Source of the DNA: Myxococcales bacterium
Lineage (GTDB): Bacteria; Myxococcota; Bradymonadia; UBA7976; UBA1532
Length of the DNA: 64,000 nucleotides
Assembly: GCA_020633515.1 (NCBI GenBank)
Contig: JACKDM010000025.1
Location: 8,548 to 72,547, forward strand
Reading direction: 5' to 3'
The notes below the pieces were generated by a model that was not told where the DNA came from, made no database searches, and saw only the letters and a list, made by a program, of their open reading frames with translations. Within the stretch, counting starts at the first letter, position 1, and every line of letters begins with the position of its first letter. Made by a program: the position numbers and the translations under genes. Shown one piece after another: positions 1-8,894 of this stretch.

Positions 1-51
1 GCCGACGGGGCCCTCTTCAAGGGCAACATCGACATGGACGTGGAGCGCTGA
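1..51 (+). CDS. Bactofilin family protein, C-terminal end only
   Basis: Only the last 16 codons before the TGA are inside the window; the gene begins upstream. The residues KGNIDM near the end resemble the last strands of a bactofilin beta-helix. A second bactofilin starts 3 bases after the stop, which suggests a tandem pair. The product call rests on this short match and on context. Confidence 0.6.
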   Translation, partial: ADGALFKGNIDMDVER

Positions 52-53
52 GC

Positions 54-675
54 ATGGCCAAGGCGCCGACCGTCATCACCGCGACGACCACCGTCAGCGG
101 TCGCATCGAGGGCGCCGAAGACATCGACGTCTTCGGCGCCATCAAGGGCAGCGTCACCCTCGACGGTGACCTCTACATCGACGAGAAGGCGCGGGTCGAG
201 GCCGACCTCGCCGTCAACCACCTCGTCGTGCACGGGATCCTCGTCGGCAACGTCACCGCGACCGCCTCGGTGCGCATCACCGAGAGCGCGCGGGTCATCG
301 GCGACATCACCGCGCCGCGGGTCGCGCTCGACGCGGGCGCGCGCTACCGCGGCACGATCGACATGGGCGAGATCGAGGGCGAAGAGGCGAAGCCCGCGAG
401 CCGCGAGCGCGACCGGGGCCGCCCGGCGAGCCCGGCGCGCGGCGTCCCGACCTCCCGCGCCGCGACCCCGAGCCGCCCGGCGCCGCCGCCGCCCCGCCCG
501 CGGCGCGCCCGAGCCGCGACGAGAAGCCCGCGCCCGCCCGCGCCGAGCAGCCCCGGCCCGCAAGGCCGAGCCCGAGCCGGTCGAGCCCGAGGCCGTCGCC
601 GCGGCCGCCGAGGACGAGCCCGAGCTGCCCGAGGGCGCCGCCGCCAAGAAGGTCGCCGTCAAGAAGCGCGACTGA
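54..675 (+). CDS. Bactofilin family cytoskeletal protein, frame broken in its C-terminal tail
   Basis: Bactofilins polymerise into membrane-associated filaments that act in cell shape and polarity. Residues about 5-103 form the right-handed beta-helix core: TVSGRIEG, then IKGSVTLDGDLYI, then AVNHLVVHGILVGNV, ending RGTIDMGE. A Pro/Ala/Arg-rich tail follows. The starting frame holds to about position 475, then runs out of frame into pyrE. Plausible tail sequence continues in a second frame at about 503-560 (PSRDEKPAPARAEQ) and in a third to the TGA at 675 (KAEPEPVEPEAV, ending KKVAVKKRD). Two small indels in the GC-rich tail explain this, most likely sequencing errors. The intended protein is about 207 residues. 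The ATG at 54 follows the upstream bactofilin stop by 2 bases. Confidence 0.75.
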
Positions 676-748
676 GCGCCTCCCCCGGCCCGCACCCACC
701 GCGCGGGTCCGCGCCCCGCCGGCCCGCCCCGACGCCCTGGAGGCCCGC

Positions 749-1339
749 GTGGCACACGCCGCCCCACCCCCCGCGCCCTCGCTCGAGCGCCTCCGCGCGC
801 TCCTCCGCGCCCTCTCGGTCGCCCGCCGCCCGGTCAAGCTCGCCTCGGGCGCCGAGAGCGACATCTACGTCGACTGCAAACAGACCGCGCTCCACCCCGA
901 GGGCGCCGCCGCGCTCGGCGTGCACCTCCTCGCCGCCGTCGAGGCGATCGAAGCCCGCACCGGCCACACCGCGACCGGCGTCGGCGGCATGAGCATCGGC
1001 GCCGATCCGCTCGCCACCGCCGTCTCGCTCGCCGCCTGGCAGCGCGGCCGTCACCTCCCCGCCTTCCTCGTGCGCAAGACCCCCAAGGCCCATGGCACCG
1101 CGGTCTGGCTCGAAGGCATGGCCAACCTGCGCGACCAGGGCGCGGTGATCCTGCTCGAAGACGTGGTGACCACCGGCGGGAGCACCCTCGCCGCCGCCGC
1201 CCGCGTGCGCGAGGCGGGGCTCATCCCGTTCGGGGTCGCCTGCATCGTCGACCGCGGCGCCGGCGGGCGCGCGGCGCTCGAAGCCGACGGCCTGACCGTC
1301 GAGTCCCTCTTCGACCTCGACCGCCTCGCGAGCCCATGA
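749..1339 (+). CDS. pyrE: Orotate phosphoribosyltransferase
   Basis: Joins orotate and PRPP to make OMP in pyrimidine biosynthesis; cytoplasmic. The 196-residue length fits the family. Early motif: KLASGAESDIYVDCK (the 'hasG..s.yyvd.k' region). Middle: GVGGMSIGADPLA, then FLVRKTPKAHGT. The PRPP-binding loop is VILLEDVVTTGGST at about residues 133-146. The GTG at 749 is chosen because GGAGG lies 5-6 bases upstream and the family N-terminus follows directly. The stop overlaps the next ATG (ATGA), so the lipoprotein behind it is probably translationally coupled. Confidence 0.93.
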   Translation: MAHAAPPPAPSLERLRALLRALSVARRPVKLASGAESDIYVDCKQTALHPEGAAALGVHLLAAVEAIEARTGHTATGVGGMSIGADPLATAVSLAAWQRGRHLPAFLVRKTPKAHGTAVWLEGMANLRDQGAVILLEDVVTTGGSTLAAAARVREAGLIPFGVACIVDRGAGGRAALEADGLTVESLFDLDRLASP

Positions 1340-1929
1340 TGACCGCGACCCGCGCCCTCGCCCTGCTGATCACGCTCGCGCTCGCCGGCTGCGGCGGCGC
1401 CGCGCCCGCCTGGGACGTCGGCCGCGACGGCGCCGCCGACTTCGCCGACGCCCGCGACACCTGGACCCGCCACGCCGCCGCCTACGAAGGCTTCGAGGGC
1501 CGCCTCTTCGCGCACGCCACCTGGTACACCCCGAGCTTCGCCGCCGCGCTCGCCGCCCGCCGCGCCGACACCGACGGCGCCACGCCCTCCGAGCGCCGCG
1601 ACGCCATCGACGCCGCCGTCGAGGCCGCCCGCAACGAGCTGCGCTTCTTCGTCGCCGTCGCCACCCGCGACCCCTACTGGAACGACCTCGCCCGCGCCGA
1701 CGCCACCCTCCGCGTCCGCCTCCGCGCCGGCGACGCCTGGCTCGACCCCATCCGCGTCGAGCGCCTCGGCCTCGACGCGATGGCAGACCGAGCCGTCATT
1801 TTCCCGTATGCCACGCCGCTGACGGAGGGGTACGATGTCGTGTTTCCCAAGCCCGCCGACGTCGAGCGGGTGCAGCTCCGCATCACCGGCCTGCCGGCGC
1901 GGGCGGATCTGGTCTGGCAGACACGCTGA
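1336..1929 (+). CDS. Lipoprotein of unknown function
   Basis: 197 residues. A lipoprotein signal peptide is clear: an MMTATR start, a hydrophobic stretch of Leu/Ala and a LAGC lipobox at about residues 15-18. The mature part is charged and rich in Trp, Arg and Asp (AWDVGRD, DTWTRH, HATWYTP) with no family I recognise. The start lies in an ATGA overlap with pyrE. Codons near the 3' end (after about 1790) are slightly less GC-biased than the rest. Probably anchored in a membrane and facing the periplasm; function unknown. Confidence 0.8.
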   Translation: MMTATRALALLITLALAGCGGAAPAWDVGRDGAADFADARDTWTRHAAAYEGFEGRLFAHATWYTPSFAAALAARRADTDGATPSERRDAIDAAVEAARNELRFFVAVATRDPYWNDLARADATLRVRLRAGDAWLDPIRVERLGLDAMADRAVIFPYATPLTEGYDVVFPKPADVERVQLRITGLPARADLVWQTR

Positions 1930-1960
1930 GATCGAGTGAGCCAACCCGCTCGGGGGTAGC

Positions 1961-2848
1961 ATGACGAGTCACGAGGTCGCCGCGGCGGACGGCACCCGGT
2001 TGCACTACAGCGTCACCGGTGACGGACCGGTCGACTTCCTCCTCTGCGATGGGCTGGGCTGCGACGGCTTCATCTGGCGCTACCTGCGCCCCGAGCTCGC
2101 CCATCGCGGGCGCGTGATCCACCTGCACATGCGCGGCCACGGCAAGAGCGGCGCCCCGCCGAGCGACGGCCCGATCGAGATGGCGACCCTCGCCGACGAC
2201 TGGATCCCGGTCCTCGACGCCGAGAAGGGCCGCCCCGCGATCGTGCTCGGCCACAGCATGGGCGTACAGGTCGCGCTCGAGCTCTGGCACCGCCACCCCG
2301 AGCGCGTCGTCGGGCTCGTCCTCATCTGCGGCAGCTACGAGAACCCCACCGCCACCTTCCACGAGGGCCGCGGCCTCGAGCGCGCGCTCCCGCTCATGGA
2401 GCGCGCCACCCGGGTCGGCGGCACCTTCCTCAAGCGCGCCTGGCGCCGCCTCGTCGCGCTCCCCGTCGCCTGGCATGTCGCCCGCGTCGGCGAGATCCAC
2501 CCCGACCTCATGCGGCGGCGCGACTTCCAGGCCTACATCGACCACCTCTCGCAGATGGATCCCGACGTCTTCGTGCGCACGCTGCGCGGCGCCGCGGCGC
2601 ACTCGGCGGGGCCCTGGCTCGAAGAGATCGACGTCCCGGTGCTCATCATCGGCGGCGCGCTCGACACCTTCACCCCCGGCCGCCTCTCCGAAGAGATGCG
2701 CGCCCGCATCCCCGGCGCGCGCGCGCTCGTCGTCGACGAGGGCACCCACACCGTGCCGCTCGAGCACCCGACGCTCGTCAACCTCGAGGTCAAGCGCTTC
2801 GCCGAAGAGGTGACGCGGAGTGAGCCCGCGGTCGCGGTGGCGGGCTGA
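1961..2848 (+). CDS. Alpha/beta hydrolase
   Basis: 295-residue soluble hydrolase of the alpha/beta fold. The nucleophile elbow is GHSMG with Ser at about residue 99. The acid is probably the Asp in GGALDTF at about residue 231, and the catalytic His is in EGTHTVPLEHP at about residue 263. The oxyanion region near the N-terminus reads CDGLGCDGFIWRYL, and HMRGHGKSG is the usual strand-4 motif. A cap region lies at about residues 135-200. The substrate cannot be read from the sequence; esterase, lactonase or haloperoxidase-like activity are all possible. ATG 1961 is preceded by a GGGGG tract. Confidence 0.88.
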   Translation: MTSHEVAAADGTRLHYSVTGDGPVDFLLCDGLGCDGFIWRYLRPELAHRGRVIHLHMRGHGKSGAPPSDGPIEMATLADDWIPVLDAEKGRPAIVLGHSMGVQVALELWHRHPERVVGLVLICGSYENPTATFHEGRGLERALPLMERATRVGGTFLKRAWRRLVALPVAWHVARVGEIHPDLMRRRDFQAYIDHLSQMDPDVFVRTLRGAAAHSAGPWLEEIDVPVLIIGGALDTFTPGRLSEEMRARIPGARALVVDEGTHTVPLEHPTLVNLEVKRFAEEVTRSEPAVAVAG

Positions 2849-2875
2849 GCCCACCGCGACCGCCAGCGCGCAAGC

Positions 2876-4728
2876 TCAGCGGTTGAGCTCGACCTTGAAG
2901 AGCTGCTGACCGAGGAGGAGCAGGTCACCGCGGGTGACGATACCCTCACCCTTGATGCGCAGGTAGGTCCCGTTGGTGCTGTCGAGATCACCGAGGAAGT
3001 AGCGACCGCGACGCATCGACAGCTTGCAGTGCGAGCCGCTGACGAAGCCGTCCTCCGGGAAGACGAGATCACCCCGCTCGCGACCGAGGAAGACCTCGGG
3101 CTTGCGCAGCGGCCACACCGTCGTCGTCGTGTCGAGCGCCACCACCGACGCCAGCCGCCCCCAGGTCCCGCGCGCCGGCGACCCCATCAGCGTCGTGCCA
3201 TCACCCGAGCCCGGCATGATCGGCCGCACCTGGCTCATCTCCTCGAAGCGGAGGAGCTGCTGCCCGATGCGGAACATGTCGTAGTGGAACAGCTCGACCT
3301 CGGCGCGGATCCGCAGGAACACGCCGTTGAGGCTGCCCTCGTCGCGCACGTAGAGCTGGCCCTGCACGAAGTAGAAGGTCGCGTGTCGCGGCGAGAGGAA
3401 CGGATCCTCCGCGAAGATCGGCGACGGGTGCGCGCGGCCCACGGTCGTCTCGCCGCTCAGCGGGAAGATCTCGCCCTCGGTCCCATCGGGGTGGATGAGC
3501 ACGAGGTGCGCCGAGGGCGCGCCGACCGCCTGCATCGAGCCGCCGAGGCTGCCCGCCGGGCTCTCCGGCTGCGGCGCGTCGTAGCGGGTGCCGCAGACCC
3601 CGCAGAACTTGAAGCCCTGCGGCACCACGGCGCCGCACGCGTGACAGACCCGACCGCCGGGCGGCGGCGGGGCGTCGTCCTCCATGATCGAGTCGTCGGG
3701 CGCGTCGTCGTCGAAGACCGGCGGTGACGGATCGGCCACCGGGCGGGCCCGCGCGGCCGCGGGCGGCGGCGCGACGCGCGCGGCGACGGGCGGCAGGCCG
3801 ATCGGACGCGCCGGCGCGCCGGCCGCAGCGACCGGCGCGGGGCGCCCGACCGCCGCGGGCCGCGCAGGCTCGGCGGCAGGCGGCGCGCGCCTGACCGGCG
3901 CGGGCTGCGCGCGGCGGCGCGCCTGACCGACCGGGCGCGCAGGCGCGCGGCTGCGACCGGACCGCGACGCGGTTGCGCGGAACGCGCGACCGGCTGCGCG
4001 GAAGCGACCGGCTGCGCGGAAGCGACCGGCTGCGCGGAAGCGACCGGCTGCGCGGAAGCGACCGGCTGCGCGGAAGCGACCGGCTGCGCCGGCTGAGCGG
4101 GCCGTGCCGGGGCGGGCTGCACGGGCTGCGCCGGCGCGGCGCGGGCCGGCGCCGGCTTCGCGGGCGCGTCCGCGTCTTCGATCTCGCCCTCGAAGTCGTC
4201 CTCGTCGTCGTCGAAGTGATCCGACGGCCGGCTCGCCTCGGCCGCGCGCGGCGCCGCCGGCGCATCGAGCGCCGGCCCGTCGAAGTCGTCACCCGAGTCA
4301 TCGGGCCCGGCGATCTCCGGCTCCTCGTCGCTCGCGTCGCTCGGATCGCGCTCGACCGACGACGCCGCGGGCCGCGGCGCGAGGCGCGCCCCCCCGAGCC
4401 GCGACACCGCGGGCGCCGCGACGACGTGCCCCGCCGCCGTGTCCCGCTCCTCCTCGGCGCCGGCCTCGTCCGTCGGCTGATCGTCGTCCTCGCCCGACTT
4501 CGCCCCCAGCCGCCGCGAGAGCCCGCCGAGCCCGCCGAGCCCGCCCGGCCGCTTCGCGCCGAACAGCGGCGAGTCGAGGCGCAGCTTGCGCCCGGGGAGC
4601 CCGAGCTGCGGCGCTGCGGCCGGCGCCGCGGCCTTGGCGGCCCCGTCGCCCTTCAGCTCGGTGCCGCAGCCGAGGCAGAACTTGTAGTGATCCGCGTTCT
4701 CCCGACCGCAATTCGGACAGATGATCAA
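2876..4728 (-). CDS. Zinc-ribbon and double FHA-domain protein, apparent frameshift in linker
   Basis: A phosphothreonine-binding adaptor type. The N-terminus has a zinc ribbon (CPNCGRENADHYKFCLGCG). A long acidic and Pro/Ala-rich linker follows, including five QPVASA repeats. Then come a second zinc ribbon (CHACGAVVPQGFKFCGVCG) and two FHA domains (GRAHPSPIFAEDPFLSPRHA with GSLNGVFLRI; GRERGDLVFPEDGFVSGSHC with DSTNGTYLRI). Start: TTG at 4728, 7 bases after GGAGG. The N-terminal frame and the FHA frame differ by one base; both look coding up to about 3920-3970, just past the repeat, so one indel there would restore a protein of about 617 residues. Without correction, the C-terminal part alone could start at GTG 3739. 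It follows the related gene at 4743-5522 by 14 bases. Partners are probably Ser/Thr kinase substrates (inference). Confidence 0.8.
3986..4093. repeat. 18-bp tandem repeat, five full copies plus a partial
   Basis: The unit GCGACCGGCTGCGCGGAA is repeated exactly five times from 3986 to 4075, with a degenerate sixth unit. It encodes QPVASA repeats in the linker of the FHA protein on the minus strand. The reading-frame break lies just beyond its low-coordinate end, so replication slippage or misassembly here is plausible. Confidence 0.95.
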
Positions 4729-4742
4729 CCCGAATCCTCCAT

Positions 4743-5522
4743 CTACCCCGCGGTGATCTCGACGCGCAGCAACTGCTTGCCGAGGAACAGGTAGTCGCCG
4801 TGGCGCAGCTCGCGCTGGCCCTTGATGCGGACGTAGGTGCCGTTGCGCGACCTGAGGTCGTAGAGGGTGATCCCGTCCGCGCCGAAGTCGACCCGGCAGT
4901 GGCGGCCGCTGATGAAGCGGTCGTCGGGGAAGTCGACGTCGCAGCCCTCGCGGCCGATCGTGACGCTGTCGCCGCCGATGTAGTGGCACATGCCCGGCCG
5001 GCCGCCTTCGAAGATCTGGCGCACCCGATAGGGCCGCAGCGGACGCGGGCTCGCGAAGAAGTGGGTGTGATCGGGCCCGACCGTCTGGCCGCCCGGCTCG
5101 CCCACCTCGACCTGCAACAGCTCCTCGCCCGCGAGGAAGACGTCGCCGTCCCGCAGCCGCACCGGCTCGCGGATCCGCAGGAACACGCCGTTGAGGCTGT
5201 TCTCGTCGCGGACGAAGAGGCGGCCGCCGTCATAGAAGAAGTTGGCGTGGCGCGGCGAGAGGTAGCCGTCCTCGGGGAAGAGGATCTCGCCCACCTTGCG
5301 GCCGGCGATGTGCTCGTCGCGGTTGAGGTGATACGACAGCCCGTCCATGCCCTCGCCGCGGATCAGGATCAGCTTGGCGGTCCCCCGGGCGGTGGACTGC
5401 CCGAAGAAGGGCATCTGCTGCGCCGGCGCCGCGTCGTGCATCGGGTGACCGCACTTCCCACAGAAGCGGTGATGCACCGGCACATCGGCGCCGCAGTTGC
5501 TGCACACGACGGTCGCTGGCAT
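4743..5522 (-). CDS. Zinc-ribbon and double FHA-domain protein
   Basis: 259 residues with the same plan as the next gene but no long linker. The zinc ribbon is at residues 7-26 (CSNCGADVPVHHRFCGKCG). FHA domain 1 is at about 50-140 (AGRKVGEILFPEDGYLSPRH, then ENSLNGVFLRI), FHA domain 2 at about 165-257 (IGREGCDVDFPDDRFISGRH, then SRNGTYVRI). Both keep the GR, SxxH and NG residues expected for phosphothreonine binding. ATG at 5522. The gene is first in a two-gene minus-strand unit. It resembles FHA adaptors of myxobacteria; a link to the kinase at 35.7-37.3 kb is possible but unproven. Confidence 0.88.
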   Translation of the reverse strand: MPATVVCSNCGADVPVHHRFCGKCGHPMHDAAPAQQMPFFGQSTARGTAKLILIRGEGMDGLSYHLNRDEHIAGRKVGEILFPEDGYLSPRHANFFYDGGRLFVRDENSLNGVFLRIREPVRLRDGDVFLAGEELLQVEVGEPGGQTVGPDHTHFFASPRPLRPYRVRQIFEGGRPGMCHYIGGDSVTIGREGCDVDFPDDRFISGRHCRVDFGADGITLYDLRSRNGTYVRIKGQRELRHGDYLFLGKQLLRVEITAG

Positions 5523-5646
5523 GGACGCTCGTCTCCGCGGCTACGGGGCTCATTGCGTCATAAACCGTTCGTTGCGCGCCTGCAACTTCTCCGGGGCGAC
5601 CGGATATGGTAATGGCGGGCGTCGCGCACCCACCGTCGGAGGCTCC

Positions 5647-5943
5647 GTGCCGGTTTCGTCCCGTTGGCCGCTGCTCCTCGCGCTCTCGACCAGCGTCCTC
5701 CTCGCCTGCACCGAGACCACCTCCGTCGAGCCGCAGCCGCTGCCCGATCCCGGCACCCGTCGGATCGTGCTCGACCTCGGCCTCGACCCGCTCCCCGACG
5801 GCGGCGAGCTCGACCTCGACCTGCCCGACCGCTCCCCCCCGGACGGCGATCCCGCCGACGCGGCGGATCCCGGCGACGGTGAACCCGCCGACCTCGCGCT
5901 CATCGACGCGGAGCCCGCCGATGGGCAGAATGGCGATGAATAG
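5647..5943 (+). CDS. Small acidic lipoprotein
   Basis: 98 residues from GTG 5647, which has GGAGG 6-7 bases upstream. The signal peptide ends in a LLAC lipobox (SVLLACTE). The mature part is short, low in complexity and rich in Pro, Asp and Gly (DPGTRR, LDLGLDPLP, DPADAADPGDGEPAD), so it is probably disordered. No family recognised. It runs divergently from the FHA operon across a gap of about 125 bases. Confidence 0.7.
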   Translation: MPVSSRWPLLLALSTSVLLACTETTSVEPQPLPDPGTRRIVLDLGLDPLPDGGELDLDLPDRSPPDGDPADAADPGDGEPADLALIDAEPADGQNGDE

Positions 5944-5992
5944 GCGCGACGACGCGGTGTCGAGCCGGCCGCCCCGCGCCAAGGAGAGCACC

Positions 5993-6823
5993 ATGCCCAC
6001 CCGTCCGCCCTTCGCCGCCGTCCGCCGCCTCGTCGCCCCCGCCCTCGTCCTCGCCTGCCTCCACGCCCCCGCCCTCGCCGCCGACCCGCCGCAGGTCATC
6101 GACCTGCTGCAGTTCCGCACCGACGACCCCGGCGTCTGGGAGCGCACCCACCGCCAGAGCGACTCCGACCCGCTGACCCTCGAAGAGCTCGAGAAGCTCG
6201 CCGCCGCCGGCGTCGGCGACAAGACCCTCATCGAGATGATGCGCACCCGCAAGGTCCGCGTCCTCGCCGACGCCGACACCCTGCTGCGGCTCAAGAAGGC
6301 CGGCGCCACCGACGACACCATCGCCGCCGTCTCGGCCTACGCGATGGCCCCCAACACCGCCTTCGACCTGCTCGTGCACCTCGCCGTCGCCTCGCCCGGC
6401 AGCATCCGCGAGGCGCCCTACCTCTACATCGAGGCGTGGCACACCGGCCTCGACCGGCAGGAGGCCTTCCTCCACGCCGACCTGCGCGGCCTGCTCACCC
6501 GCGGCCTCGGCGTCACCGTCAACCGCGACCGCAGCGACCCGCTCCTCCCCGAGACCATCCGCTCGGTCGACTTCGCCGGCCGCGTCGAGACCCGCCGCCC
6601 CGGCCGCATCGAGCTGCGCGTCCTCGCCACCCAGGACGCCGGCCTGCGCAGCCTCGCCAACCTCTCGCCGGCCCAGGCGAAGCGCGTGCGCACCTTCACC
6701 CTCGACTACCCCGGCGTCAGCCTCGAGCGCCGCTGCCGCCTCGACCTCGTCCTCGAGCGCGACCCGCTCCTCGAAGACGCCTTCTCGCTGCGCCGCGGCG
6801 ACCTCGACTGCCGCTGGGAATGA
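5993..6823 (+). CDS. Exported protein of unknown function
   Basis: 276 residues. ATG 5993 follows an AGGAGAG ribosome-binding site. Residues 1-29 form a Sec signal peptide (LVAPALVLACLHAPALAA). After it, LTLEELEKLAAAGVGDKTLIEMM and LLRLKKAGATDDTIAAV are two short helical repeats that look like sequence-recognition or protein-contact helices. The C-terminal half (about 125-276) is predicted beta-rich (RVETRRPGRIELRVLA). Family not recognised. It ends 6 bases before the histidine kinase start, so the two are probably co-transcribed, and it could be a periplasmic partner of that pathway (inference). Confidence 0.75.
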   Translation: MPTRPPFAAVRRLVAPALVLACLHAPALAADPPQVIDLLQFRTDDPGVWERTHRQSDSDPLTLEELEKLAAAGVGDKTLIEMMRTRKVRVLADADTLLRLKKAGATDDTIAAVSAYAMAPNTAFDLLVHLAVASPGSIREAPYLYIEAWHTGLDRQEAFLHADLRGLLTRGLGVTVNRDRSDPLLPETIRSVDFAGRVETRRPGRIELRVLATQDAGLRSLANLSPAQAKRVRTFTLDYPGVSLERRCRLDLVLERDPLLEDAFSLRRGDLDCRWE

Positions 6824-6829
6824 GGCCCG

Positions 6830-8776
6830 ATGCCGGTCGATGAGTCGCACGTCCAGCGCCTTCTCCACCTCATCTCGCCGCAGAACGGCGAGCTGGTCGC
6901 CCGTTGGGCCGAGGCGCTGCGCGGGGCCGGCGGCTTCTACGCCGAGATGGAGCAGGACGGCCTCGAGGCGGTGGCGGTCGGCACCCTCTCCCTCCTCGCG
7001 TCTGCCCTGCGCCTCGGCGAGCTGCCCCCGACCGCCGAGCGCCGCTACGTCGACCCGCCGCCCTATCGCCACCAGCCCCTCGACCAGTTCGTGCTCGCCG
7101 GGCTCCTCGTCGACCGGCTCCTGCGCGACTACCTCTTCGAGCGCGCCCCCGACCCCGAGACCGCCACCGCCGCCATGGCCCGCGTCGACCCGGTCCTCGC
7201 CGGCGCGATCGTGCGCGTCGTCCGCCTCCGCCAGCAGCGCCTCGGCGCCGGCCAGCTCGTCGCCGACATCGGCAAGCTCCTCGGCCGCGCCCGCAACGCC
7301 CGCCGCGCCTTCGACGCGGTCACCGAACGCATCGCGCAGGCGCTCAACGTCGACGCCTGCCTCCTCATCGCGCTCGACGCGACCACCGCGGTGCTCTCCG
7401 GCGCCAGCGACGCGATCGACGACGCGGTCCTCGCCGCCGACCACACCGAGGAGCGCGACGCCTTCGGCTGGCTCGACGAGGTCGAGGACGACCGCCTCCA
7501 CGGCCACGCGCTCGACGGCCGCGGCAGCCAGCTCGAGCGCGCGCTCCACGCCGCCGGGATGCGCCACCTCTCGCACCGCTCGCTCGTCACCCAGGGCCGC
7601 CTCGTCGGCGCGCTCGTCTTCGCCGGCGACCGCACCGTCGACGGCCAGTACGAAGAGCACGTCGACGCCCTGTCGCCGCTGCTCGCCGCCCAGCTCGGCT
7701 ACGTGCGCCAGACCGGCGCCCTCCAGCGCGCAGATGCCGCGATCGACGACCTCTTCGACGCCTCGCCCAACATGATGGTCGAGCTCGACCGCCTCGGCCG
7801 CATCCTCCGCACCAATGACCGCTTCCGCCGCGAGATCGGCATGCCCGGCGACGTCGTCGGCATGCCGCTGATGTGGCTCGTCCACCCCGCCTGGGGCGAG
7901 CGCTTCAACGGGCTGTGGGCCCGCCTCGAATCGGAAGACCGGCTCCACGAGGCCCGCATCGACCTCATCGCCGCCGACTCCCGCCGCCGCGCGCTCGCGC
8001 TCGAAGCCCACTGGATCCACAACGACGCCGGCGAGCGCACCACCTGCCTCGTCGCGCTGTGGAACGTCACCGACCAGGTCGTGCGCGCCGAAGAAGACAA
8101 GGTCCGCATCGACGAGCTCTCCGCCTTCGCCCATCACGTCGCCCACGACCTCCAGGCGCCGCTGCGCACCATCGCCGGCTTCACCGCGCTCCTCGCCGAC
8201 GAGCTCCCCGCCGAGGTCGACCCCGAGCTGCACGACTACGCCGAGCGCGCCCAGGAGGCCGCCGAGCGCGCCGGCGAGCTCGTCCAAGGCCTGCTCCGCT
8301 TCGCGCACGGCACCCGCACCGACGGACACAGCCGCGTCGTCACCCTCGACACCCTCCTCGAAGACGTGCGCATCAAGCTCGCCGCCGACCTCGAAGACAG
8401 CGGCGGCGCGCTCGTCGTCGGCGCCGACGACAGCCGCCTCCTCGGCGACGAGGTCACCCTCGCGACGCTGCTCGGCAACCTCGTCGCCAACGCGCTCCGC
8501 TACGCCGGCGCCGCCGCGCCCCGCGTCGAGGTCGGCGTCGCGACCGCCGATCCGGGCTGGGCGACGCTCTACGTGCGCGACAACGGCGTCGGGATCCCCG
8601 CCGAGGACCAGGAGCGCATCTTCGGCGCGTTCGTGCGCGGCGCCACCGACCAGCCCGGCAGCGGCCTCGGCCTCGCGATCGTGCGCCGGATCGCGCGCGC
8701 CCACGGCGGCGACGTCACCGTCGAGTCCGCCCTCGGGGAAGGCAGCACCTTCTCGGTGCGGTTGCCCACGCCGTGA
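6830..8776 (+). CDS. Sensor histidine kinase with GAF-like and PAS domains
   Basis: 648 residues, no membrane segments seen, so probably cytoplasmic. An N-terminal helical region (1-140) is followed by a GAF-like domain (about 150-300: FDAVTERIAQALNVDACLLIA) and a PAS domain (about 305-425: FDASPNMMVELDRLGRILRTND). The HisKA dimerisation domain has the phospho-acceptor His at about 439 (AHDLQAP). The HATPase domain has the N box (LVANALRYAG), G1 (RDNGVGIP) and G2 (GSGLGLAIVRR). The H-box sequence is typical of phytochrome-like and other hybrid-free kinases. No response regulator is adjacent, so it is an orphan kinase. ATG 6830 is 6 bases after the previous stop. Confidence 0.92.
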   Translation: MPVDESHVQRLLHLISPQNGELVARWAEALRGAGGFYAEMEQDGLEAVAVGTLSLLASALRLGELPPTAERRYVDPPPYRHQPLDQFVLAGLLVDRLLRDYLFERAPDPETATAAMARVDPVLAGAIVRVVRLRQQRLGAGQLVADIGKLLGRARNARRAFDAVTERIAQALNVDACLLIALDATTAVLSGASDAIDDAVLAADHTEERDAFGWLDEVEDDRLHGHALDGRGSQLERALHAAGMRHLSHRSLVTQGRLVGALVFAGDRTVDGQYEEHVDALSPLLAAQLGYVRQTGALQRADAAIDDLFDASPNMMVELDRLGRILRTNDRFRREIGMPGDVVGMPLMWLVHPAWGERFNGLWARLESEDRLHEARIDLIAADSRRRALALEAHWIHNDAGERTTCLVALWNVTDQVVRAEEDKVRIDELSAFAHHVAHDLQAPLRTIAGFTALLADELPAEVDPELHDYAERAQEAAERAGELVQGLLRFAHGTRTDGHSRVVTLDTLLEDVRIKLAADLEDSGGALVVGADDSRLLGDEVTLATLLGNLVANALRYAGAAAPRVEVGVATADPGWATLYVRDNGVGIPAEDQERIFGAFVRGATDQPGSGLGLAIVRRIARAHGGDVTVESALGEGSTFSVRLPTP

Positions 8777-8836
8777 ACGAGACGCCAGATGATTCACGGC
8801 GCCCGCGCGCGGGCGCTCGCCGCCCATGCGAAAGCG

Positions 8837-8866
8837 TTGACGCGGCCGTGACCGCAGTGCTAGCAA
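8837..8866 (+). promoter_or_regulatory. Weak candidate promoter
   Basis: TTGACG at 8837-8842 and TAGCAA at 8861-8866 are 18 bases apart, 29 bases before the TTG start at 8895. The -10 match is poor. A small inverted repeat (AGTGCT ... AGCACT) overlaps the -10 and could be an operator. Confidence 0.3.
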
Positions 8867-8894
8867 GCACTCTGACCACCTTTGGGCCCGCTGC

